Shown here in pieces: positions 28,391-35,800 of a DNA stretch of 64,000 bases. Each line of letters opens with the position of its first letter. Within the stretch, counting starts at the first letter, position 1. The DNA comes from Microbacterium azadirachtae (GTDB lineage Bacteria; Actinomycetota; Actinomycetes; Actinomycetales; Microbacteriaceae): the NCBI RefSeq assembly GCF_000956505.1, contig NZ_JYIX01000033.1, positions 124,001-188,000 of the forward strand, read 5' to 3'. The translations under genes were made by a program, and so were the position numbers. The notes beneath the pieces were generated by a model. The model made no database searches. It was not told where the DNA came from and worked only from the letters and a program-made list of their open reading frames with translations.

Positions 28391-28794
28391 CGTGACTCGG
28401 TCCTTTCGGTTTCGATGATCATCATGGTGGCTTTGGTGACGGCGACGGCCTTGCTGCCGACCTCGAGCCCGAGCTCGGCGGCGGCCTCGGCGCTCATGAG
28501 CGACACGATGCGATGCGGACCGCTCTGCAGCTCGATCTGCGCCATCAGCCCCTCGACGCGCACGGCGGTGACGAGGCCCACGAAGCGGTTGCGCGCGCTG
28601 CGCAGCACGTTGTCGCCCGGATCCGGTTCGCTGGCCAGCGCCTGGGCGCGTTCGGCGAGCTCCGCGCCGGGCACGACCTGGTGCCCCGTCGCGTCGGTGG
28701 ACAGGGTCAGGATGCCGTCCGCGGCCCAGCGGCGCACGGTGTCATCGCTGACTCCCAGCAGGCCGGCAGCCTCGCGGATCCGAAAATGCGTCAT
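28387..28794 (-). CDS. ModE-like regulator: excisionase-type HTH plus Mop domain
   Basis: 135 residues. The N-terminal MerR/excisionase-type helix-turn-helix is FRIREAAGLLGVSDDTVRRW (residues ~4-23); a TOBE/Mop molybdate-binding domain follows (NRFVGLVTAVRVEGLMAQIE, LEVGSKAVAVTKATMMIIE). This fused architecture, known in actinobacteria, replaces the larger ModE of proteobacteria and should sense molybdate and control the mod operon it heads. Start ATG 28794 lacks a clear Shine-Dalgarno; the transcript may be leaderless. Divergent from guaD across a 243-base regulatory gap. Confidence 0.85.
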   Translation of the reverse strand: MTHFRIREAAGLLGVSDDTVRRWAADGILTLSTDATGHQVVPGAELAERAQALASEPDPGDNVLRSARNRFVGLVTAVRVEGLMAQIELQSGPHRIVSLMSAEAAAELGLEVGSKAVAVTKATMMIIETERTESR

Positions 28795-28847
28795 GGCGAC
28801 GACCATAGCGCCGCGAATGCGGAGAAGCAACACGGATTATCACAATG

Positions 28848-28863
28848 TGGAATATGGGTTCCA
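28848..28863 (+). promoter_or_regulatory. TGGAA-N6-TTCCA palindrome upstream of guaD, candidate IclR/AllR site
   Basis: TGGAATATGGGTTCCA contains GGAA-N6-TTCC, the frame of the AllR-type IclR operator. A weak -35 (TGGACG, 28872-28877) with TAGTGT 17 bases downstream lies just to its right. Related sites occur at 37362, 44096 and 45107, all at purine-catabolism promoters. Confidence 0.6.
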
Positions 28864-29037
28864 AAAAACCATGGACGTGGCAGGGGAACGCTGTTAGTGT
28901 CATTCCAGCCCGAGGCCGTATCAGCAGCCGGAGGCGGGATGACAACCTAGCGGTTCGACGTACTTATCTCGAGGAAGGGCCCGACGAGGGGCCCGACCGG
29001 AAGCCGTATCACTGCGACGACAGCAAGGAAGCTCTCC

Positions 29038-29547
29038 ATGAACAGCACCAGTGCGCCTTCATCCGCTGCGACGACACCCGCGGAGTATCTCGCTCAGGCC
29101 GTCGCCCTCGCCACGGACAACGTCCGAAACGCCGGAGGTCCGTTCGGCGCCCTCATCGTCTCGGCCGACGGCCGGGTCTTCGAAGGCGTCAACCGGGTGA
29201 CCGCGAACCTCGACCCCTCGGCGCACGCCGAAGTGACCGCGATCCGCAACGCGTGCCAGCAGCTCGGCACGTTCGACCTCTCCGGCGCCACGCTCTACAC
29301 GAGCTGCGAGCCGTGCCCGATGTGCCTCGCGACGTCGCTGTGGGCGCGCGTCGACCGCGTGTACTTCGCGGCCAACCGCGACGACGCCGCCGACGCCGGC
29401 TTCGACGACGCGGTGTTCTACCGCTATTTCGAGGGAGGGCCCGAGGACAAGGCGCTCATGCCCGTCTCCGACATCGCCCTGCCCGCTGAGGAGCGCGTCG
29501 CGCCCTTCACCGAGTGGAACCTCACCACCACCCGTATCGAGTACTGA
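29038..29547 (+). CDS. guaD: Guanine deaminase (CDA fold, GuaD type)
   Basis: 169 residues. NAGGPFGALIV, DPSAHAEVTAIRNACQQLG (zinc His, catalytic Glu) and YTSCEPCPMCLATSLWARV (zinc cysteines), with DAADAGFDDAVFYRYF, follow Bacillus-type guanine deaminase closely. It converts guanine to xanthine, the substrate of the xanthine dehydrogenases encoded 2-15 kb away. AAGGAAG precedes the ATG. Operon with the purine permease 28 bases downstream. Confidence 0.93.
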   Translation: MNSTSAPSSAATTPAEYLAQAVALATDNVRNAGGPFGALIVSADGRVFEGVNRVTANLDPSAHAEVTAIRNACQQLGTFDLSGATLYTSCEPCPMCLATSLWARVDRVYFAANRDDAADAGFDDAVFYRYFEGGPEDKALMPVSDIALPAEERVAPFTEWNLTTTRIEY

Positions 29548-29575
29548 CCCGACCCGACGAATCCAGGAGAAGACA

Positions 29576-31120
29576 ATGACGTCCCCCACTCCCACCCCCG
29601 AAGCAGAGGGAACACCCGAGAACGAGGCCACGGCCCTGTTCTCCCGCCAGGAGGAAGCGCTTCCTCCTCTGAAGACCGGCGCCACCTCGACGGTCGAGGT
29701 CGAGCCCAAGAACGGTCTCGACCGGTTCTTCAGCATCACCCGCCGCGGTTCGACCGTCGGTCGTGAGATCCGAGGCGGCATCGTGACCTTCGTCACGATG
29801 GCCTACATCGTCATCCTGAACCCGCTGATCCTCGGCGGCACGAAGGACGTCGCGGGCCACGCCCTGGATGCGGCGCAGATCGGTGCGGCGACAGGCCTCA
29901 CCGCCGGCGTCATGACGATCCTGTTCGGCGTGATCGCACGGCTGCCGTTCGCGCTCGCCGCGGGCCTCGGAATCAACTCCTTCCTCGCGGTCGCGGTCGT
30001 CGGTCAGGTGACCTGGGCCGAGGCCATGGGGCTCGTGGTCATCAATGGCATCCTGATCGTGCTGTTCGGAGCAACCGGCATCCGGACTGCGATCTTCCAC
30101 GCCGTGCCGCAGCCGCTCAAGGCCGCGATCACCGTCGGCATCGGTCTGTTCATCGCCTTCATCGGCTTCGTCGACTCGGGCTTCGTCAACCGCACCGCCG
30201 GCCCCGGCGGCCCGCCTGTGCAGCTCGGCAACGACGGATCCATCACCTCGGTTCCGACGCTCATCTTCCTGCTGGGCCTCGTCGTGATCGGCATCCTGGT
30301 GGCGCGGAAGGTTCCTGGCGGCATCCTGATCGGCATCGTCGCCACCACGATCGTCGCGCTCATCGCCCAGGCGGTGCTGCAGCTCGGCCCCTCGTTCAAG
30401 GACCCGAACGGCTGGCACATGACGATCCCCGAGCTGCCGAGCTCGCTGGTCACGATTCCGGACTTCAGTCTGGTGGGGCAGTTCGATCTGTTCGGCGCCT
30501 TCGGCCGCGTCGGTGCGCTCTCGGCGACGATGCTCGTCTTCACCCTGGTGTTCTCGAACTTCTTCGACGCGATGGGCACGATGACCGGTCTCGCGAAGAA
30601 CGCGGGCCTGGCCTACAAGGACGGCACGTTCCCGCGGCTGCGTTCCGCGTTCGTCGTCGAGGGCTTCGGCGCCGTCGCGGGAGGCATGACCTCGACCTCG
30701 TCGAACACGGTCTACGTCGACAGTGCCTCCGGCATCGGTGAGGGCGCCCGCACGGGTCTCGCCTCGCTCGTGGTCGGCGTGCTGTTCCTGCTGTCGATGT
30801 TCCTGACGCCGCTCACGCTCGTGGTGCCGATCGAGGTCGGCTCGGCCGCCCTCGTCATCGTCGGCGCCATGATGATGGGACAGATCCGCGAGATCAAGTT
30901 CACCAACTTCGCGGTCGCCCTCCCGGCCTTCCTTACGATCGTGACGATGCCGCTGACCTACTCGATCGCCAACGGCATCGGCGTCGGCTGCATCTCGTGG
31001 GCACTCATCAACGTCCTCTCCGGACGGGCGAAGAAGGTCCACTGGCTGATGTGGATCGTCGCCGGCGGATTCGCGCTCTACTTCGTGCGCGGACCGGTGG
31101 AGCAGATCCTCAGTCACTGA
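29576..31120 (+). CDS. AzgA/PbuG-type purine permease (NCS2)
   Basis: 514 residues with about 13 hydrophobic segments. A basic cytoplasmic N-terminus is followed by GGIVTFVTMAYIVILNPLIL, PFALAAGLGINSFLAV, SNFFDAMGTMTGLAKNAGL and FGAVAGGMTSTSSNTVYVDS, hallmarks of AzgA-like transporters for hypoxanthine, guanine and adenine. It probably imports the base deaminated by the upstream guaD product. Shine-Dalgarno AGGAGA. A terminator hairpin follows. Confidence 0.93.
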   Translation: MTSPTPTPEAEGTPENEATALFSRQEEALPPLKTGATSTVEVEPKNGLDRFFSITRRGSTVGREIRGGIVTFVTMAYIVILNPLILGGTKDVAGHALDAAQIGAATGLTAGVMTILFGVIARLPFALAAGLGINSFLAVAVVGQVTWAEAMGLVVINGILIVLFGATGIRTAIFHAVPQPLKAAITVGIGLFIAFIGFVDSGFVNRTAGPGGPPVQLGNDGSITSVPTLIFLLGLVVIGILVARKVPGGILIGIVATTIVALIAQAVLQLGPSFKDPNGWHMTIPELPSSLVTIPDFSLVGQFDLFGAFGRVGALSATMLVFTLVFSNFFDAMGTMTGLAKNAGLAYKDGTFPRLRSAFVVEGFGAVAGGMTSTSSNTVYVDSASGIGEGARTGLASLVVGVLFLLSMFLTPLTLVVPIEVGSAALVIVGAMMMGQIREIKFTNFAVALPAFLTIVTMPLTYSIANGIGVGCISWALINVLSGRAKKVHWLMWIVAGGFALYFVRGPVEQILSH

Positions 31121-31129
31121 GCCGTCGTT

Positions 31130-31167
31130 CGAAGCCCCCGGTCCGCGTGTGCGGGTCGGGGGCTTCG
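31130..31167 (+). terminator. Terminator after the purine permease
   Basis: CGAAGCCCCCG (31130-31140) pairs with CGGGGGCTTCG (31157-31167), an 11-bp perfect stem starting 10 bases past the permease stop. It can also serve the convergent mocA-like gene. Confidence 0.85.
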
Positions 31168-31194
31168 GCGTGCACCGGCGCGCCGGCCCCGCGG

Positions 31195-31812
31195 TCAGCG
31201 GGGGACGCGCAGCTCCGGCCAGGATGCGAGATCGGCGGGCTCGTCGATGTCGTCGCCGCGACCCAGATCGCCGCACTCCACGTCGTCGACGAGATGGCGG
31301 TTCCGCGCGATCCAGGCCCGAGCCGCGGCATCGCCCTCGGCGAGGGCCGCGGCGGAGCAGAGGTCGCCGGTGCCGAACACCACGGGGTTGCCGGGGATGC
31401 CGTGCCACATCGCGCGGGCGACGCGTCCCGGCCGGTGGGCTGCGAAGAGGCGCCGGATCACGGATGCGTCGACGCCCGGCTGATCCACGAGCAGCACGAC
31501 CACAGCGTGCGGCGGCGCGTCGGTCACGACGAGCGGCAGCACGGCCGCCCGCAGCGAGGCGGACATGCCCAGCCGCGCGTCGTGCACTTCGATGACGTGC
31601 GCCGCCGGGCAGCGGGCGCGGAGCCAGCTGCGCGCGGTGCGGGCGGCGGGGCCGACCGCGACCGTGACGCTGCAGCCGGCCTCCGCCGCGGCCCGCGCGG
31701 CCCGGGTGACGAGCACCTCGCCGTTCCAGGGGAGGAGCGCCTTGGGCCCACGGCCGAGGCGGGTGCCGCGTCCGGCCGCGAGCACGATCGCGTGGTGGGT
31801 GCGCGTGGTCAT
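31195..31812 (-). CDS. MocA-like molybdopterin cytidylyltransferase (NTP transferase)
   Basis: 205 residues. The Rossmann-like NTP-transferase start HHAIVLAAGRGTRLGRGPKALLPW, LGMSASLRAAV, VVVLLVDQPGVDASVIRRL and GIPGNPVVFG match the MocA/MobA-like group that attaches CMP to molybdopterin to form MCD, the cofactor of xanthine-oxidase-family enzymes. It is the last gene of hydroxylase operon 1 and its ATG overlaps the hydroxylase stop, which fits dedicated cofactor maturation. Confidence 0.85.
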   Translation of the reverse strand: MTTRTHHAIVLAAGRGTRLGRGPKALLPWNGEVLVTRAARAAAEAGCSVTVAVGPAARTARSWLRARCPAAHVIEVHDARLGMSASLRAAVLPLVVTDAPPHAVVVLLVDQPGVDASVIRRLFAAHRPGRVARAMWHGIPGNPVVFGTGDLCSAAALAEGDAAARAWIARNRHLVDDVECGDLGRGDDIDEPADLASWPELRVPR

Positions 31813-34733
31813 CGGGTCGCCTCCGCCGCATCCCGCTCGAGGATCGCGGCGTGGATCCGATCGCGCGTGAACGGCGTGGCGGTCATGCGGATCCCGGTCG
31901 CGTCGCGGATCGCCGCGGCCAGCGCCGGGGCGATCGGGTTGAACGGCGACTCGCTCATCGACTTGGCCCCGAGAGGGCCGAGCGCGTCGGAGGTCTGCGC
32001 GAAGTGCACCTCGGAGCGCGGGATGTCGGCGAACGTGGGCACGTGGTACTGCCGCAGGATGTCCGACACCACGGTGCCGTCGTCGTCCAGCCGCACGATC
32101 TCGTGCAGCGCGGCGCCGATGCCCTGCGCGATGCCGCCCTCGACCTGACCACGGAACTGCTCGGGGTTGACGACGACGCCGGCGTCGGCGGCGTGGATGG
32201 ACCGCAGGATCCGCAGCTCGCCCGTTGCCTCGTCGATCGCGACGCGGAACCCCTGCACGTTGAAGGCGACCGAGCGCGGCGTGCCGCCCCAGTACCCCTT
32301 CTCCTCGAGGGGCTCGCCCCGGCGCTCCGCGTCGGCGGCCACGTCGGAAAGGCTGACCGACTGCTCACCGCGGATCACGCGAGCGCCGGTCAGCACGCAT
32401 TCGGCGAGGGGTGCGTCCAGCAGCTCGGCGGCGCGGGCGCGGATGCGCTCGGCCAGTGCGGTCGCGGCGGCGTGCGTGGCCCGCCCCGCGACGACGGTTC
32501 CCGTCGACCCGAAAGCACCGGTGTCGTGCGGCACCAGATCCGAGTCGGACTGGCGCAGCCGCACCGCGTGGGTCGTGGTCTGCAGCACGGTCGCGGCGAT
32601 CTGCTGGTGCACCGTGGAGGTGCCGTTGCCGAACTCCGCCGTGCCGACGTCGAGGCCGAACGTCCCGTCCGCCCCGAGCCGGATCACGGTGTGCGAATGG
32701 TGCCCGTGCGGGGGGACCGTGGCGATCATCGCGACCGCGGATCCCTCCCCGAGCCGCCATCCGGTCCCCGAGCCCGTCGAAGGGCCGGGGAGCGATGCGG
32801 CGTCCTCCTCGCGGGAGCGCTCCAGGCCGTCGCGCACGATCCGCACGCACTCGTCGAGCCCGTAGCTGCCGATGATGAGGTCGGGCTCCTCGTGCGCGGC
32901 GATCATGGCGTCGTCCTGCCCGATGAGGTTCGCGGTGCGGAATGCGAGCGGATCCATCCCCAGCCGGCGCGCGAGCTCGTCCACGGTCGACTCGATCGCG
33001 AAGATCATCTGGCTGAGGCCGTAGCCGCGGAAGGCGCCGGAGGGCACGGTGTTCGTATAGACGACGTCGGCGTCGATCTTCTTCGCCGCCGCGAGGTACA
33101 CGGCGATCGACTCGCCCACGCCGTGGAACATCACACCGGGTCCGTGGTTGCCGTACGCGCCGGTGTTGGAGCGCACGTCGACGCCGATTCCGGTGATCCG
33201 CCCGTCCGCGGTCGCGCCCATGCGCACCCTGATCCGGAACGGATGCCGCACGCTCGTCGCGGTCAGCACCTCCTTGCGGGAGAACTCGACGCGCACCGGG
33301 CGGCCGGTCGCCATCGTCGCGAGCAGGGCCAGATCCTCGGTGAACACCTCCTGCTTGCCGCCGAAGCCGCCGCCGACGCGCGCGGAGTAGACGCGCAGCC
33401 GCTCCTTGTCGATGCCGAAGATCCGGGCGAGGGTGCGCCGGGCGAGGAACGGCACCTGGGTGCTGCTGCGCACGACGAAGCGGCCGTCCGGATCCTGCCA
33501 GGCGATGGATCCGTGGGTCTCGAGAGCCGTGTGCGAGACGCGGTGGGTGTGGAAGGTGCGCTCCTCGACGACGTCGCTCGCGGCGAGTTCGGCCGCGAGG
33601 TCGCCGACCTCGGAGCTCATCTCCATCACGATGTTGGCCTCGGCGAGGGCGACGCCCTCGGGGTCGGGCACGGATCCGCCGTGCGCCCGCGCCCGCTGTC
33701 CGGCGGGGGAGGCCGCCCCGTGCAGTGCGACCGTGCCTGCGGCGTCGGCGAATTCCGGATCCGTGTTCGCCGGCAGGATCTCGTACTCGACGTCGACGAG
33801 GCGGGCGGCGCGCTCCGCCGCGCGCTGCGACTCCGCGACGACCAGCGCCACGCGCTGCCCGACGAAGCGCACGTACTCGTCGAACACGCGGGTGTCGTAG
33901 GGGTCGTCGGCCTCGATCTCGTGCTGCGCCGTGGAGAAGACGGTCGTCGGCGCGTCCTCCCGGCTGAGCACGCGCACCACGCCGTCGGCGGCCAGGGCGC
34001 GGGTCGCGTCGACCAGGACGACCCGTGCGTGCGGGTGCGGACTGCGCACGACCGCCGCGTACAGCAGCGGGGCGGGGAGCTCTGCGGGGTCGATGTCCAT
34101 CGTGTAGCGGACGGTGCCGGTGACGACCCCGGTCGCGGCGGGGGCGCCCGTCGCGCGGCCGACGCCTCCGGCGCGGTCGTCGATGTTCACGGCGCCCCGC
34201 ACCGCGTCCTCGATCGCGCGGTAGCCGGTGCATCGGCAGATGTTGCCCTTGAGCGTGCGGCCGAGATCCTCCTCTGCACCCTTCGGCATCGACGCGACCG
34301 TGCACACCATGCCGGCAGTGCAGAACCCGCACTGGAAGCCGGCCGCGCGGCGGAACCGCTCCTGCACCGGGTGCGGATCCTCGGGGGTGCCGAGGCCCTG
34401 GACCGTGACGATGTCCCGGCCGGCGGCGCGGTGCGCGGGGTACACGCAGCTGTGCACGGGGTCGCCGTCGACGATCACGGTGCACGCGCCGCAGTCGCCG
34501 CCGTCGCACCCCTTCTTCACGCCGTACGAGCCCTGATCGCGCAGCCACGTGCGCAGGCACTGTCCGGGCTCGGGTTCGACGGCGACCGCGCGTCCGTCGA
34601 GGGTCGCGTGCGGGCCGCAGGCGTGGGGCGCTCGCGAGAAACCACTATCTGCAGGAGACACCACGGCAGACGTGGTGTCTCGTGTCGGATCCGGTGTCTC
34701 GCGCTCTGTGCGGGCCGTCGGAATACTGCTCAC
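31809..34733 (-). CDS. Molybdenum hydroxylase, fused 2Fe-2S and molybdopterin subunit
   Basis: 974 residues. Residues ~43-185 are a 2Fe-2S pair domain (Cys 76, 81, 84, 96 in GCDGGDCGACTV and VHSCV; Cys 135, 138, 166, 168 in QCGFC and CRCTGY). From ~200 on comes the large xanthine-oxidase-family subunit: VGGGFGGKQEVF, SGAFRGYGLSQM, GTAEFGNGTSTVHQQ and KSMSESPFNPIAPAL (expected catalytic Glu). Usually these are separate polypeptides. Substrate is uncertain; xanthine or another N-heterocycle is likely from context. Two palindromic repeats lie in frame: one in the 40-residue N-terminal extension, one at ~646-655 (PGPSTGSGTG). The GTG start overlaps the FAD-subunit stop. Confidence 0.9.
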   Translation of the reverse strand: MSSIPTARTERETPDPTRDTTSAVVSPADSGFSRAPHACGPHATLDGRAVAVEPEPGQCLRTWLRDQGSYGVKKGCDGGDCGACTVIVDGDPVHSCVYPAHRAAGRDIVTVQGLGTPEDPHPVQERFRRAAGFQCGFCTAGMVCTVASMPKGAEEDLGRTLKGNICRCTGYRAIEDAVRGAVNIDDRAGGVGRATGAPAATGVVTGTVRYTMDIDPAELPAPLLYAAVVRSPHPHARVVLVDATRALAADGVVRVLSREDAPTTVFSTAQHEIEADDPYDTRVFDEYVRFVGQRVALVVAESQRAAERAARLVDVEYEILPANTDPEFADAAGTVALHGAASPAGQRARAHGGSVPDPEGVALAEANIVMEMSSEVGDLAAELAASDVVEERTFHTHRVSHTALETHGSIAWQDPDGRFVVRSSTQVPFLARRTLARIFGIDKERLRVYSARVGGGFGGKQEVFTEDLALLATMATGRPVRVEFSRKEVLTATSVRHPFRIRVRMGATADGRITGIGVDVRSNTGAYGNHGPGVMFHGVGESIAVYLAAAKKIDADVVYTNTVPSGAFRGYGLSQMIFAIESTVDELARRLGMDPLAFRTANLIGQDDAMIAAHEEPDLIIGSYGLDECVRIVRDGLERSREEDAASLPGPSTGSGTGWRLGEGSAVAMIATVPPHGHHSHTVIRLGADGTFGLDVGTAEFGNGTSTVHQQIAATVLQTTTHAVRLRQSDSDLVPHDTGAFGSTGTVVAGRATHAAATALAERIRARAAELLDAPLAECVLTGARVIRGEQSVSLSDVAADAERRGEPLEEKGYWGGTPRSVAFNVQGFRVAIDEATGELRILRSIHAADAGVVVNPEQFRGQVEGGIAQGIGAALHEIVRLDDDGTVVSDILRQYHVPTFADIPRSEVHFAQTSDALGPLGAKSMSESPFNPIAPALAAAIRDATGIRMTATPFTRDRIHAAILERDAAEATR
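32763..32790. repeat. GGTCCCTGAGC-family palindromic repeat inside a hydroxylase gene
   Basis: GGTCCCCGAGCCCGTCGAAG followed by GGCCGGGG lies inside the Mo-hydroxylase gene and is translated on the minus strand as about PGPSTGSGTG. Close relatives: 55850-55873 (intergenic) and 58823-58847 (inside an ABC ATPase gene). Confidence 0.85.
34655..34681. repeat. Inverted repeat in the N-terminal extension of the Mo hydroxylase
   Basis: GAGACACCACG (34655-34665) and CGTGGTGTCTC (34671-34681) are exact complements around 5 bases; related GAGAAACCAC (~34636) and GGTGTCTCG (~34693) flank it. The element encodes much of the nonconserved first 40 residues. Confidence 0.7.
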
Positions 34734-35800
34734 AGCGTGCTCCTCTCGATGCGCAGGTCGCCCGTGACCCGCCCGATCGCGTCGTCGATACCGGAGGCGG
34801 ACTCCGGCAGCAGTTCGGCGAGGATCTCCTCGCCGAGGCGGTGCGTCATCAGCCGCCGCCAGGCCGGTTCGCCGTGGATGTCGTCGTACCAGCCGCGCGT
34901 GCCGGCGACCGCGGAATCGATCGCGTCGCGCCAGGCCGCGCCGTCGGCGCGGACCGAGGGTGCGGGGGCGTCGCCGATCGTGCCGACCGCCGGTCCGGGG
35001 GTCTCGCCCCCGGGGACGGCACCCGGATCCGCTCTCACGTCGAGCACGATCGGGTGGAACGTCGACGCCGTGACGGTGAGCCGCAGTGACGACGCCGAGG
35101 TGCGCCGTCCGATCAGCAGGGCGGCGGAGCGCCCGCGCTCGGTGAGCGAGATCCGGCGGAACGCGGGCGTCTGCGCGAGGGCGTCGCCCGGCACGAGGAA
35201 GCTGCGGATCAGCTCGCCGTCGGCGAGCCGGGTGCGGGCAGGGCCGACGATGAGGTCGGCCACGGGGGTGCGCCGTGCGGAGCCGTCAGGGCACAGGATC
35301 AGCGCGGTCGCGTCCCAGCCGCTCAGCAGCGAGATCATCGGGCCGGCGGGGAGCCCCGTCGCGACGTTGCCGCCCACGGTCGAGACGTTCCAGATCTTCC
35401 AGGACGCGACGAAGGAGTCGCACGCCGGCGCGATCAGGTCCAGCCCGGGCAGCATCGCCCGGGGCATGCCTCCGGGGAGCGGGTCGTCGGCGAGAGCGCG
35501 CAGCTCCGCGATCCGGCACGTCGCCGCGATCTCCAGCGAAGGCACCCCCTCCACCTCTCGCGTCGTCCCTGTCAGCGGACCCCCTGGGGTGCGCTCATGG
35601 GGACGACTCGAAGGTGGGTGGTGCCAGATGAGCGGGGGCCAACCGGCGTCGGTGATGTCGAGGAGCCGGGTGGGGGCGCCGCGGGTGATGTCGGTGCCGT
35701 AGGAGAAGAGGACGGTGCCGCCGGCGAGCCAGGAATCCCCCGGTCGCCACTCCTGCGGATCAGCGCACATCAGCACCTCGTCGACGCTCGTCACATCCAT
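34730..35800 (-). CDS. Molybdenum hydroxylase FAD-binding subunit
   Basis: 356 residues of the CoxM/XdhB FAD fold: WLAGGTVLFSYGTDITR (first FAD loop), SLEIAATCRIAEL and SWKIWNVSTVGGNVATGLPA (second FAD loop, VGGN). It passes electrons from the Fe-S/Mo subunit to NAD or another acceptor. The ATG at 35800 has AAGGAGG at 7 bases and overlaps the upstream XdhC-like gene by 10 bases. Between LLDITDAGWPP and SLEIAA about 28 extra residues (HHPPSSRPHERTPGGPLTG...) are encoded by a palindromic repeat at 35553-35621 that recurs at 39794-39862. Confidence 0.9.
   Translation of the reverse strand: MDVTSVDEVLMCADPQEWRPGDSWLAGGTVLFSYGTDITRGAPTRLLDITDAGWPPLIWHHPPSSRPHERTPGGPLTGTTREVEGVPSLEIAATCRIAELRALADDPLPGGMPRAMLPGLDLIAPACDSFVASWKIWNVSTVGGNVATGLPAGPMISLLSGWDATALILCPDGSARRTPVADLIVGPARTRLADGELIRSFLVPGDALAQTPAFRRISLTERGRSAALLIGRRTSASSLRLTVTASTFHPIVLDVRADPGAVPGGETPGPAVGTIGDAPAPSVRADGAAWRDAIDSAVAGTRGWYDDIHGEPAWRRLMTHRLGEEILAELLPESASGIDDAIGRVTGDLRIERSTL
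35553..35621. repeat. 69-bp palindromic element (copy C), in-frame inside the FAD-subunit gene
   Basis: The left part carries GTCGTCCCTGTCAGCGGAC and the right part GGGGACGACTCGAAGGTGGG; the outer arms pair. It is about 80% identical to 39794-39862. Translated as part of residues ~59-86 of the FAD subunit. Confidence 0.88.
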
